From Musa acuminata AAA Group (lineage: Eukaryota; Streptophyta; Magnoliopsida; Zingiberales; Musaceae), in assembly GCF_036884655.1 (NCBI RefSeq), contig NC_088357.1, positions 45,037,501 to 45,101,500 on the forward strand: a DNA stretch of 64,000 nucleotides, in the 5' to 3' direction. The notes beneath the pieces are model-generated. The model saw nothing but the letters and a program-made list of their open reading frames with translations. It did no database searches and was not told the DNA's origin. The translations under genes and the position numbers were made by a program. This document shows, in pieces, positions 12,201-24,471 of the stretch (position 1 is its first letter; every line of letters starts with the position of its first letter).

Positions 12201-14140
12201 TTTTGAAATCAGAAACATATGATTTCATGCACCAAGAAATGTGTAATGGAAATCATATCCCTGGGTGAATATATTCTTTATTATCACAAACAAAATGAAG
12301 CAATGCAAAAGCTGCATTTAGATCTACTAGAAGCACGCCAAGGTGTATATGGCAGAAATCACCACTGCCAATTTAAGGTTAAAGATTGGCAAGGAAAACT
12401 TTCTGTTCATGCTTCTTGTGTTATGACTTGAACCAAAAGATTGTGATGTAGTTGATTGATATATTTAATTCAAATAAAAGATGTTAAGCGATATTTAATG
12501 GTGGCGAGAGACTTTCAGTGTATGACATGTATTAATGTGCAGTTCTCATAGTTTGAGCTCTGACCTGATATATGCATCTAAGGTTAGATACTGTCAGGCC
12601 AATTTATACACTATGATGTGATAATGTAGCCTTTCACAAATTACTCCCTTATTCTTTCCATTGACTATATCATTTCGAAAAAAATTTTCAGCTTTTTGAC
12701 TGATCCTAATATTTATATGCTCATAATCAGTGTTCCAAGAAGTTACTTTTAGAAGTTTTTTCCTTATGTACAGTTATTACAAAGTGCACCAGGTGCTACT
12801 CTATATGCACTAGTCTCAAATGGGGATTTAAAACCATTGCCTACAGAAGCTTCCTGGATGAACAACCATCCAGCTAGCTGGATGTTGGCTTCTAAGTAGG
12901 TTTTGTTGCTGTCTATGCATTTGCAGTCATGCCCTTCAGTTTGTTGTTGCTGCTTATGCTAATTGTGGAGTCCCATGCACCAATATGGCCTCTTATGCAT
13001 GAAAAAGCAGACGTGTATTCCTATGCAACCTCATCTGGCTGCATTAGCGAGAAATGAGGTTGCATATGTGCTGTATGTTTCCTCATCCTCACTAACATTC
13101 TACAGTTGCATCGTTTTAAAATTATACAATACATCTTTTCCTATATCTTTTGTCTTGTCATCAAGTTTTGCTCTAGTATGCATCTTTCTCTTGCAATCAT
13201 GTACCATATTGTGGTCTCATCATCTGACGCACATCTATACATAATTAGTCTTCTTGGGTATGCGGCACACATCGCATCACAATAAAGTTTTATTACTAAG
13301 AACTAACATGTTCATGATTACTTAGTGTAATATCATCTGGTGAGATAAGGTAATGCATTTATCGTGCTGCGTAATTCTGACTGGTGTTACAGGAATGGCC
13401 TGAAGAGGATTATCCAGCATATGCAAATGGCCCTGGTTATGTTGTATCATCTGACATAGCACACTTCATCATTTCTGAATTTGAGAAACATAAATTAAGG
13501 GTAAGTGTGTTTATTTTTCTTTTTCACAAGGATAACAATTATAGTTTAGATTAGTATTACGAGTAGTAACATTATTGGGTCAAGATGACTTGGGAATTAG
13601 TTGCAACCATATTTCTGTACCTGTTTCTTCAGTGAAGCATGACTTTTCACACACCATTTTTAATGAAAATACTCAAACAAAATCATGATTTTGGCTACAT
13701 GCTTTCTAGTTAGTTTACCAGAATGGATCTCTGTCTTGCTGCTTCTTTTTGTTGATAATATTCTTTTTGTTCATGTATGAAGAGAAACCATCGCAATTGG
13801 CATGTCCTTCTCAATCTCATGCTTTTGTTGTCGTATCATGATGAAAAACTTTTCTGGCACCCGTATAGCATATGAAGATTCTTTTTGTCAAATGATTGTA
13901 CATTAAGATGTGAGGTTTTTCAAATTGATGCAGTTGTTTAAAATGGAGGACGTGAGCATGGGTATGTGGGTTGAGCAGTTCAATAACTCCAGAGCAGTTG
14001 AATACATACATAGTGTCAAGTTCTGTCAGTTTGGATGCATAGACGATTACTACACCGCACATTACCAGTCCCCAAGGCAAATGACATGCTTGTGGGACAA
14101 ACTGCAGGCAGGGAAGCCTCGGTGCTGTAACATGAGATGA
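9287..14140 (+). CDS. GALT6: Hydroxyproline O-galactosyltransferase, galectin-domain beta-1,3-GalT
   Basis: Seven exons: 9287-10181, 10640-10872, 10964-11251, 11335-11463, 11594-11767, 13393-13500, 13934-14140, all with GT-AG introns, giving 677 aa. Known role of the family (CAZy GT31): addition of the first galactose to hydroxyproline of arabinogalactan proteins in the Golgi. Seen here: an N-terminal membrane anchor at about residues 19-42 (type II topology), a galectin-type domain at about 190-400 ([32 protein letters not shown]), then the GT31 domain with the metal-binding DDD at about 528-530 (KCDDDTF) and the terminal CCNMR. The length and C-terminus match GALT4/GALT6-type enzymes (about 673 aa) best. 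The ATG at 9287 (GCGACGATGAGG) is the first in-frame ATG. Exon 1 is strikingly GC-rich compared with later exons. Intron 5 is 1.6 kb. GALT2 or GALT5 orthology is the main alternative. Confidence 0.93.
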
Positions 14141-15600
14141 CGTCAACATGATTGAACAAGTCAAAATTTTAGCAGCTATACGGCTGCATTCATCGCGCAG
14201 GCTGGGTTGATAGTCCTTACAAATTTGTTTCCTGCCTTTCTTTTCACATCGGCTGAGAAAGACTAGTGGCCATGGAAGAGCTACTCTGCTGCCTCTAGAT
14301 ATAACTACAAGGATCAAAACGATGCAGATCCTGTTACTCCACGATCCCTCTGATGGAGGTTGCAGCGGTTTTAAATACTCGTAATGTTCAGATCTTATGG
14401 CTGCTTCTTGTCTCAGATTTTGTAATTTAATCTCGGTTAAATCGGATGAAATGCCATGGCAAAGAATCACCCGTTGTTTCTGTGCAGAATCAGACCTCGT
14501 TTTTGTGCTTATTGTCTATACTTGAGAAGAGCATATAACCACTGAGTTCAAGGTTGAACTTGCGACTTTTTTGTTGTGATTTGCTCTTGTGAATTTACCA
14601 TCACCTTCTTGATATTTGGGAGTCTCAGAGCCATGGAAATATGAGTTATATTTGCTTTTGCCACAGGCAGTTAATTCACTACCTGCAAATTTAAGATGAA
14701 TCATTAGATAAGAAACCTCCATTGTTCACCAAAGCTTCATTCTTTTCATGTTCTTTAGCAGTGTGTCAGCTGTCCATGATCTTGGAACCAGCTTTGCAAA
14801 TTGTTACAGCTTTCCAGTCGTTGTAATAGAAATCTAAGATGTTTGCCAGCTGAGACGTTGTTCTCGTTATTGGATTTTGTAGTTGGCAGAAACTGGTCAA
14901 TCTTCTAAAGAGTAGTATGTTGCTTTTGGGTTGTGCATTCTGTGCCTACACTGTACCATTTTGCATACCATGACAGGATTCTTCTACCTCAAAAACTTCA
15001 AACTCAATCAATGGAGTTTCCACTTGATGAAAGAAACTTTCCTGTTGAGACTTGAAAGTCTAATCAATGGAGTTTCCACATGGATTGGACCAGTGTACTT
15101 TCAAGGGAGCTTTATGAACTGCTGTTCTGTTTCCAACACGTTGATGTGGGTGATGCTGTTCGAAAGTGCATAAGTTGTTCGTAGGTCTTCAATCAAATAG
15201 GACTCTTTTTTTTTTTCTTTAAATTCTTGTATATTTCTTTCAAATTTGTTGTTATCAAAATAGAGGAGGAATCCTTTATTGGATTGAATTCTCCCTCTCA
15301 CATATTCCTTCAAATTTCTTTTCCCTTTAACACTGTATGAGACTCAGATCCTGCTATACAATGAATACATTTGATGAATCCCATATGAGATGGCATAATT
15401 ATATTGATTGTAGAGAAGAGAATTGCTAATCTGATAGAAATATTTGGGACCAAAAGGATCTCTTTTAATCTAATACTTGGAATATTCTCATCTCCTTATC
15501 TTTTTCTTTTCTTCCTTTTTCTATAGATCAATCTATAGAATAAACATGTTCCTTATTTTTTCTATGGATCGATCCATAAAATGAGTCTCGATACTCTGTT
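14141..15600. other. 3' flank of the GALT6-like gene
   Basis: This region downstream of the galactosyltransferase stop probably contains its 3' untranslated region. An 18-bp phrase AATCAATGGAGTTTCCAC is repeated near 15005 and 15062. The 217-codon open frame on the opposite strand at 13817-14470 is antisense to the last exon and looks like no known protein. I see no further gene. Confidence 0.5.
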
Positions 15601-15604
15601 TACA

Positions 15605-15995
15605 CTGCATTATGTTGTTTACAATAATAATAATAATAAATATTATAACATAATATTTTTGTATTATATTATAGTGATATTGCTAAGAACATTGTAACAC
15701 AGTATAAAAACTATAGACATAATATTTTAATGAAATTTGTATATGTACTGCATTATAGTGTTTTTCTGATATTGTTGAAAACACTATAATGCAATGTAAA
15801 AAAAATCATAAATATAATATTTTTACAAAATCTATATGTGTACTGCATTACATTTTTTTGATATTGTCAAAAACATTATGACACAATATAAAAACTATAA
15901 ACATATTTTTTTACAAAATTTATACATGTATTGTAGTATAGTTTTCCTAATATTATTGAAACCAAAACATCATAACATATAAAAATATTTTAATT
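15605..15995. repeat. Tandem array of palindromic about 90-bp units
   Basis: About four degenerate copies of a roughly 90-bp AT-rich unit follow one another (starting near 15655, 15738, 15830 and 15918), each built around TACTGCATTATAGT...GATATTG...AACA(C/T)TATAA. The second unit is a perfect inverted repeat: 16-bp arms at 15749-15764 and 15778-15793 separated by 13 bases. It lies between two convergent genes (GALT6-like and VAMP72), so it may lie near both transcript ends. An AAT microsatellite is near 15625-15640. Confidence 0.65.
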
Positions 15996-16518
15996 AAAAA
16001 ATAAAGGAAAAAAAATAGATCGATAACAAATTAGACGAAATAAAGACATTCTTAAAAAATATCTGAGAATGAGGACACTTTCTAAAAAAAAAAAAATCCA
16101 AAAATAGAAGCTTCTAAGAATTCATCCAAATATTTGTTTTATGATTTATACAAATCATGCAAGAAAATCCAACAATGCTAAAAACGAAATTGTATAGATT
16201 TGCCGAGTTGCTAAAGTGAATCTAAAGCAGCAAGACTTACAAAGCATTAAGTTCTTGCAGAACAACATTGTACTCTGATAGCCACAAATGACAACAACAC
16301 ATCTGCCAATTCATTATTTAGCAACAAAGAACTGCGTTCAGGCTATACATGCATTACACAAAACCTGCTAAGCCAAACCCAAAATACTGATTTGCAACTT
16401 GGAATGCTAAACCACAAATCACCAATGTTTATGGAAGTAGCAAACTATATACCACTACATATAGCACTAGTGCTGCTGGGGAAGGGGTAATTGTGACAGC
16501 CCCCCTTATCGATCAATA

Positions 16519-19082
16519 TTAGCATTTGAAGCCATGGCACACAGACAAAACGATAATAAGTACAAGTGCAATAATGATTCCCAAGACGATTAGCTTAACC
16601 TTCATGTTCTGAAGCCACATCTTCCTCCTCATCTGTGTTCCATGCTGTCTGAAATCTTGTGCCTGTGATACCACACATCGGAAATCCATGAGAACTGAAT
16701 CCCCGGCAGAGGAAGCTAACAGATAGTACATGAAGACGCATGAAAAGCATAGCTCTCCACTGTACTAATACAGCAAGTTTACTATGACTTTGAGAAGGCA
16801 GTGTGTATAGATATGACTTGTATACCTGTGAGCGAAGGTTTTCTGTCTTGTCAACAAGCAACTCAATTTTCTCCCCGCGATCAAGAACCTAGCAAATAGA
16901 GAAAGATCGATCAAGGAAACAGCATCAAGAACATCCATCCGCTGTGAAAAAAACGAGATCTCTATCATGAAATTTATTTATATATAGATGGAAATGGCTA
17001 AGCACCTTCTCAATGTTCTCCATCATAACTCCTTTGACTTCAGAAACCTGAGCTTTCACTTTGGCAAGCTTGCTTATCTCTTCAGGGTGGTCGACACAGT
17101 ACTGCATGTGCTCTTTAAGCTTGGACCTGATAGGTTAGTAAAAGCTTCCCTGTTATGTTTGCTTATAGAAGATTATACGGATTGATTGAACAATTGAGTC
17201 ATCATAAAAAGAGTACCCGAACTCGCGGGTGAGGCTGTTGGCTGCAGCAGTTGCAGCTTTTCCTCCTCCATATCTTTTGTTAAAATCCTCCTTCACCCTC
17301 TCTAGAAAGGCAATGGGAATTTGCCTGCCAACTGACTCGACAGCAACAACACAATATGCTGGAAAAATTGACTTCCGTTAAGCTCCAGGATAGAACTTTT
17401 AAGATTCTAAAGTATTAGGTGTGGAAAAAGATAAAAGTGCCCATAAACAGAAACCTACATGGTCTAGTTTTATAATCTAACATTATATTTACCAGGAAAA
17501 TAAACATAATGCCTGTAACAGAATGCGCATGGGGCAAACAAATAGGAGTTTACCCTAGAATTTAAACCTCAAATCATCAATTCCCACAAAGGTGTCCAGT
17601 GTCCATGCCTCCATAACAATAAATCCAATAATATTAACAATAAACCATACCTGGATATGCTATTATTTCTCACACAACATATTGGTCCTTGTTTCCAGAA
17701 CCTCCACGAACAGGAAATATACACCAACCCTCCACAATCCCAGTAGTATAGAACATAACGTCTAACAAACAATATGCAACTGTTTCTAACGGCCAAAACA
17801 GCATCATTCTTGAATGCCTAACCTATATCCGATGAATCTGATAAGGATGGAATAAAAATATATGAGAGTCCACCAAAGAAACTATTATAATTTATCTAAA
17901 GAATGTAACAGGTGATAGAGGATAAATTTGTGAATCATCAAAACTTAAGTTGGCAAAGAATATCTCAGCCTGATGTTAACATTACCGGAGGGCTCACTAT
18001 TACTAGCAAGAGTAACACAGATGCGCAAAGGTCATTTTGACTTGCAACTAGGAAAAGGAGAAAATTTCCACCTTCAATGGCAGATGAGAATATTTATGCA
18101 TGGTTCAAACATGGGCAAATGAAAACATCAATACAACCTTTATATCATGCTTACTAAATAAACATACAGGCTGTCCATTTAATATTATTATTACTCAATT
18201 AACACATCATAACGAGAAACATGAAAATTATACATAACTAGAGGTCAAGAATAAGTTTTTGAAGCAGAATGATACCAAATTAGATGCTTCAACATGGTAT
18301 AAAGAGCTATAAGAAACACATTTCTACTTTCAGATAAACATGAGGAATGCAATCGAGTCCATCTTCTCTTAATCGTCCAAATTTCTACTGAATTTTCTAA
18401 GTCTCCACTGATTTCTTCTTCACTGATGCTTCTGTGTACTTAGGAATCTCAACAAAGGAAGAAAAAGAAAGACAAATGACTATCACATGTTGAATTGAAC
18501 TTATTGATGCCGATAGAACATGTAGCAAAAGAACATCCTAACTCAAGCCAACATATCAGATCTGTAGAGGAACAATCATCTCCCACTCTATTCGCTCTTT
18601 CCACTCAAAGCTATCACCCCATATCGATCGCAACCAGAACTTACAAGAAACCCATCCTTCAAACGAGAACAATCCACCTAACTGCTCCAGGAACATCACG
18701 ATCCATCAACAAAATCAACCGAGAATCAAACCCTAGCCTAACGAAAGACCCCAGATTCGCGCTCAAATCAATCAGAACAACAACCGTCAAGCCCAAACCC
18801 ATCAATCGAACGCGAAAAATGTACACGACGTCAACAAATCTAATCCAGCACGAAACCCCTCAATACTCCTGATCTGGAAGCAGAGCACTCACTGTAACCG
18901 TCCTCGACGAGGTAATTGAAGGTGTGGCCGTCGCAGTTGTAGGTGAACTTGTTGTTGCTAGCGGGGAGCTTCTGCAGGCACTGAGCAGCGATGCTGTTGA
19001 AGTTACCCGAGAACTCCGTGAACTCCGCCAGAACCACCGTTCCCCGCGCGACGAAGCTGTAGATCAACGACTGCTGTCCCAT
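16519..19082 (-). CDS. VAMP722: R-SNARE, VAMP721/722-type
   Basis: Five exons on the - strand: 18893-19082, 17217-17358, 17006-17126, 16826-16888, 16519-16662, giving 219 aa, exactly the usual VAMP72 length. Role known for the family: a longin-type v-SNARE driving fusion of secretory vesicles with the plasma membrane and cell plate, pairing with SYP1-type syntaxins and SNAP33. Seen: an N-terminal longin domain from residue 1 ([16 protein letters not shown]) to about 125, the R-SNARE helix with zero-layer Arg in VLDRGEK (about residue 155), and a C-terminal membrane anchor at about 194-214 ending in GFKC. The first intron is 1.5 kb. The start is the ATG at 19080-19082; the GC-rich leader extends upstream to about 19200. 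VAMP721, 722 and 726 cannot be told apart from this sequence alone. Confidence 0.93.
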
Positions 19083-19204
19083 CTCCACGACCCCTAAAGA
19101 AACCCTAACCCCAGATCGGTCGAATCAAGACGAGGAGGAAGTGGAGGAGACCGCGATCTCCACCAAGGTAGAAGAGGCGAAAGGTGCCTCCTCTTCCTTG
19201 TCGT

Positions 19205-20590
19205 TTCTTGTAAGGGGGGCAATGGTATGCATGACGACTTTATCCATCTAATCATGGAGTAGTCCACTATTTTTGGTCTTTTGAGGGTAAAAATAAAAAC
19301 TTGCCAAATATGCTCTTTCTTTATAAAGCCCTTATTATTTTCACATATTTCATAAAAAGCCATCTTAGATAGATTTGTTTCCCCTAAGTATATAACCTAA
19401 AACAATTTTTAGATTTTAAAGAGTGTGTGTAATTGAACAGATAATAGCTCTTTAATCTCCTACTAAATTTTGTTAATATTTCTAAATTATTCTTATGAAT
19501 TTATCTTCTTATTGTTCTTTTTTACCTCTTCTTCCATAATTATGTACTATCACTATGAATTGATAATGACGGGTGATAGAAAATAAGATGAAATAAGAGG
19601 TAAGAGAAAGAAAAAAATTTAAATAATAAAATAATAAAAATATTATAAATAGTAAGCTTTGTCTCTTTTATTTTTATTTTTTTATTATGTAATTCCTTAC
19701 TCCTACTTATTGACTTGTTTAATTATCTTTGTTTTTCATCATATTTTATTAAATATTATTATATTATACTTTTTTTTTATAATTAGTTATCATTATTATG
19801 TCGATGTATATTCTTTCAAAAGTTATATTAAGATATTTATACTTATGAAAGTGAAATATTTAACCTTATTTCTTTAATAAATTTTTTAAATTTATTTTTA
19901 ACTCTATAAAATTATCTTTTTAATTTTATATAGGAATGTCAAAATATAAGGATATTAATATAACTTTTAAAAATATAGATATAGAGATATAAATATAACT
20001 AATTACAAGGATAATCTATAATTAGCTTGTATTTTGATGATTTTGAATTATAGATTGGAAACCTATTCTACATAGTTTTATCTACATAAATGTTTATAAT
20101 GTTGAAGTGTACACAAGAACTTGATCGAAAATTACTATTAAATTTGCTTCTAATAAATAAGCACATGAAAATGCTACATAAAACATAACCAAAATGAAGC
20201 AGAGATATTACAAAAAAAAAGAAAAGAAAAAGAGAAAATTGTTGTCTTCAGTGATTAACAACATCAAATTGTACATGAAAAAGAAAAAAATGAACAATAA
20301 ACTCATTAAAAATGGACAAAAATAAAATGTAACGTTAAATCACCATCAAAAGGGGAAAAAAAGGGAAAAGAAAGAGAAAAAAAACAGTAAATTTTGGATA
20401 AAAAAAAGTCAATAGAAAACAACATTGATGATTCCCCTGCGACTTCGTCCACCTTCAAATCTCTCACGCGCTCCGTCCCTGTACACGTGCGTCCATCACC
20501 GGCGCCATATCCGCAACCACCCCATCTCTCTCTTTCTCTTCGTGCATGCGTCTTCCAACGTTCTCCTCCTACGACTCTCCCCATTCAAAC
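19205..20590. other. Divergent intergenic region between VAMP72 and LBD genes
   Basis: Very AT-rich spacer between two divergently transcribed genes. From about 20210 to 20395 the + strand is purine-rich (A/G runs). No open frame here resembles a protein. A GC-rich stretch from about 20440 onward, with CT-rich segments, is the likely leader of the LBD gene. Confidence 0.5.
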
Positions 20591-20600
20591 ACTACCACCT

Positions 20601-20645
20601 GCGGCGGCGGCGGCAGCGGCAGCGGCAGCGGCGGCAGCAGCAGTA
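20601..20645 (+). repeat. GCG/GCA trinucleotide repeat in the LBD 5' leader
   Basis: An imperfect run of GCGGCG and GCAGCG units lies directly upstream of the LBD start codon, followed by AGGAGGAAGAGGAGG. It is probably transcribed as part of the 5' untranslated region and is a likely length-variable locus. Confidence 0.75.
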
Positions 20646-20661
20646 GGAGGAAGAGGAGGAG

Positions 20662-21516
20662 ATGACGGTGAAGGGCGGCACGAACAATGCTTGCGCCGCT
20701 TGCAAGTACCAGCGCCGCCGATGCCCCGCCGACTGCCCGCTGGCCGCCTACTTCCCCGCCGACCAGCCCAAACAGTTCCAGAACTGCCACCGCCTCTTCG
20801 GCGTCAGCAACATCCTCAAGATCATCAACAGGCTCGACCCGCCGCAGAAGGCCGAGGCCATGAAGTCCATCATCTACGAGGCCAACATCCGCGACCGCGA
20901 CCCCGTCCACGGCTGCCTCGGCGTCATCTGCACCCTCCACCTGCAGATCCAGCACCTGCAGCTGGAGCTCGACACTGCCACCGCTCAGCTCGCGCTCTAC
21001 CGCCACCACCACCACCAGTCCCTCCAGCTCGCGTCCCCCTTGTCGTCGGGCTCTTCCCCCATCACCGGCACCGCTGCCAACTGCCTACTCTTCGACAACG
21101 GCATCTCCATCGTCGAGAGCTGCAGCCGCGCTGACAACAGCGATATCAATACCGTCGGGCCCTTCTGGGCTCATAATTCACATGCTAACAATGACAGCAC
21201 CGGCAACTCGATCGTCGCAGTCACAGCTGCAGGATTACATGCTCCGTTTGCAGGTGTAATCGAGCACGACTACGATGATATTGCGCCTTACTTCGATACC
21301 ATTGACGAGGACGGAGCTTACGAATCAAGGTCGATCGAACACAACTGATTCATTGCCTCGATCGATATCATATGATTGGTTTTCTTACTGATGATTCTAT
21401 TGATCAGCTCGGAGTCTTCGTTGAAGGACACGATGCAGTCGACGATGGAGCATGTCTCGCAAAACGAGCTGAAGAGCGCAGCTGCTTGCTTCACTCTCAC
21501 CAATGCTGTCAATTAG
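20662..21516 (+). CDS. Class I LOB-domain transcription factor (LBD22/27-like)
   Basis: Two exons, 20662-21329 and 21408-21516, encode 258 aa. Plant-specific DNA-binding regulator; the LBD family controls organ boundaries, lateral organs and, for LBD27/SIDECAR POLLEN, microspore division. Seen: the zinc-coordinating CX2CX6CX3C block with Cys at 11, 14, 21 and 25 (CAACKYQRRRCPADC), the GAS-type block starting FGVSNILKIINRLD, and a leucine-zipper-like helix (LQIQHLQLELDTATAQL) that marks class I members. The N-terminus MTVKGGTNNACAACKYQRRR resembles LBD22/LBD27 more than AS2-type members; the exact orthologue is not certain. The tail is Ser/His/Asp-rich and of no known domain. Without splicing the first exon would run on to a stop at 21346-21348; the 78-nt intron has a GTCGAT donor and TGATCAG acceptor and joins in frame (codon AG|C). 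It is convergent with the downstream gene. Confidence 0.9.
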
Positions 21517-22337
21517 GTGATCTCGTCTCATCAGTCAAATAATATGCAGCGAAATTTGATGCTTACTAAGGTAGATTACATGAAGCAGAGTTCAAATTTC
21601 TGATGAATAACAGGAGCTAGCTACAATGCGTAGCTCGATTGATGAGACTACCATTTCTTTTGTTAGGACATTGTATAGTTCGTGATAATAATTAAACAGT
21701 CTGGCTACAGTTGATTCACATCTGTTATGCACTATATATCAACTCGAGGAAATATTTGACCATCCATTAATACATCTCATCGCGGGTTTGTAGACTACTT
21801 ATTTTTGAAAGATAATAAACAAGATTTCCTTTGTGAAATACATGTGATATCTGGACATCAAATGTAAGATATTCATAATAATATTCAAAATCTTTTATGG
21901 AAAGAAGACTGTATACTTATGATATCAATCATCATCGGACCCGAACAGCTGCTAGCTGTAGAAAATGAAGAAGCATTTGAAATAGAAACATCATGATGTG
22001 ATGATAATTATGTTCATTAAAGGTTTATACCTTGATCAAAGTTGGAATTATCACCAAACTGTTCAACAGCTCTGTGTAGTGTCCCTGATATGTTTGTTTG
22101 TTCTAAAAAAAGGGAAAATTTTGTTTTGTTTATGTAAATTTGAGATGAGGTAACTATGAGATGAATGATTGACACAGTAGTAGCAATGCCATCAACCCAT
22201 GCATTACTATGAATTGTTTCATCAAATAGAGGTTACATCCAATACAGGAGATTGAAAAGGGTGAGCACCCCACACTCCTGTGGAGCTCAGTTGAGATTAG
22301 ATCTGCAGTTCCATGTCCAATCCAAGAGAGCCTTTAG
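21517..22337. other. Convergent spacer between LBD and peptidase genes
   Basis: This holds the expected 3' untranslated regions of both neighbours. No gene, transposon end or RNA gene was recognised. Confidence 0.5.
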
Positions 22338-24439
22338 CTACCATGAAAGCTGCCCCGTGAGAAAGCCTCTGCAGAGCCTCTTCCAAGCCTCTCGGTCTGG
22401 TTCTTGTGCTTCTAAGCTTGCCTTTGCTGTCTCAGCTTGACAAGCCTGCAAAGGCTACAAATCCATTAGCTTTCAACACAATATACATGGAATCAGAAGT
22501 GCTGTCTTTTGGAGAGCTTGGTTTCAGATCTCATTTTGATGGCTGTGAGACTCTGACCTGAATGAGATTACGCTGGAGGAGGCGATCGAGGAGGTGGCGG
22601 AGGATGTCCTTGTTGTACTCAGGGTGGCCTTGGATGCCCATCATGTGGTCTCCGTATCTGAACATCTCGACCCCGGTCTTCTCCGAGCAGGCTATCACCT
22701 CTGCATAAGGCGGCGGCTGCCACACCTGCGCGGCAAGCAGATCATCGTCAGCATGGAAGGAGGACACTGCTTGCAGGATGGATCGTACTTCTTCTTCACA
22801 GACTTCGTCTCGATGGCACTCGATGATAGGGAGATGCGAGGGGATGTGGAGAGAAGAGAGCAGCTTGTTAGCGGAGGGAGAGAGGTTGATGGAGGTCACT
22901 CCGATATCCCATCCCTTCATGGCTCTGCCGGTCTTCCCGCCCAAAGCCCTGCTCAAAATCTGCCCAAGTAGACATCACTGTCAAAGGATTACTGAAGAAC
23001 ACATTGATCTCAATAATTTTACACTATAAATCTCAAAACAAATAATATATACTATCTCATTCATATCAACTATCTTAAAATTTTTATAAAGAATATTTTA
23101 ATTTTATACATTAAACTAGGATAACAACTTACAAACAAAATATTATTCATGTATAAGATTAATATAATAAACCTATTTATATTAATCTTTAGATATATAT
23201 ACTGATTAATACTTTTTTTAAATCCAAAAGAAATAATAGTATCAAACTTAATATATAATTATTTAATTTTTTTAAATCAAAAATAGATTTCTTAAGTTTG
23301 TAAACCTATTTTTTTTCTTTTTTTATGAATAATTTAGGTTATTTCATGTTGTCACATGCAACCCCCAACCCTTAATCGAGCTATTGTCATGACAGCTTTG
23401 ATGATCGTTGTCCATCGTAATCGTTGCCCACCGTAGGGCTTGCGATCATCTGATCGTGACATCATAACAATGCCTTCTTTTACTATAGTCGCTTGTTACA
23501 TAATACCTTTAGTACTATTATCGATTGCCTGCACTATTCTCCACAGAGTCATCGCACATAGTAGTAGCCTTTGCCCAACTTGGTACTATGCTGTTAAGGG
23601 TAGCCACCTTTGATCGCAACAGCGCGTACAACATGCAACAACACCTCAACCCCTTGTCGATGGCAACAGTAGTAACAACTCTCATTGTAGCACCAAACAT
23701 CACGAGATCATCACCCTCGACCACCGCTAAAACCAATATGAATCAATTCTGACGGTTGAAATTCTATGATGTGGTTTCCTATGACATCATTGACAATAGT
23801 CCATGATACCAAGCGAATGTACAAGGAAATCTTCATCACTCATAAGCATACGACTAGGACTAACGGTGTAAACAAAATATATCCAATCATCTTTCACAAG
23901 CCAAAGACAATTATATATACAAACAGATTTAAACTTTTTTAATCTAAGATGTTTGATTATAAAACAAAATAACCTGACTGCTCTAATACTAATTGTAAGC
24001 ATAAAATTATAAGCGAAATAAATTTAATGCCAAAATATGAAATCAAATATCCATGAATTAGATAGTAGATGTGCATATCTTTCGATACCATTTAAAAATC
24101 TTTTCTAATCCGAGAACACACTCTATAATTCAACCTGCAAGCAATAATATTAGAGATCTATAAGATGAAAAAGATTCTCTCTCTCCTTTCTTTGTATCGT
24201 TGATGAAATTAGATTAAAGAGAGATAAAGATAGATTTGTAATATGTTATTACATGTGTATTGATAGATGAAATCAGGAGATCTATGATAATTAATTAGGA
24301 GAGTACTTCCCATCAAATATATCTCCTAAAGAATATTACTATTATTAAAATTTTTTATTAGTTAATAATCGTAATTAAAATTCAATTAAATTTATAATAT
24401 ATTTTATTCAATTAGATAGTATCATATAATCTAATACAA

Positions 24440-24471
<32 letters not shown>

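Noticed and set aside
13817..14470. 217-codon open frame on the - strand
   Set aside because: It overlaps the last GALT6 exon in antisense, has no known domain, and the sense strand is clearly coding.
18495..18872. 125-codon open frame on the + strand
   Set aside because: It lies inside intron 1 of the VAMP72 gene on the opposite strand; low-complexity Thr/Ser/Pro composition and no motif.
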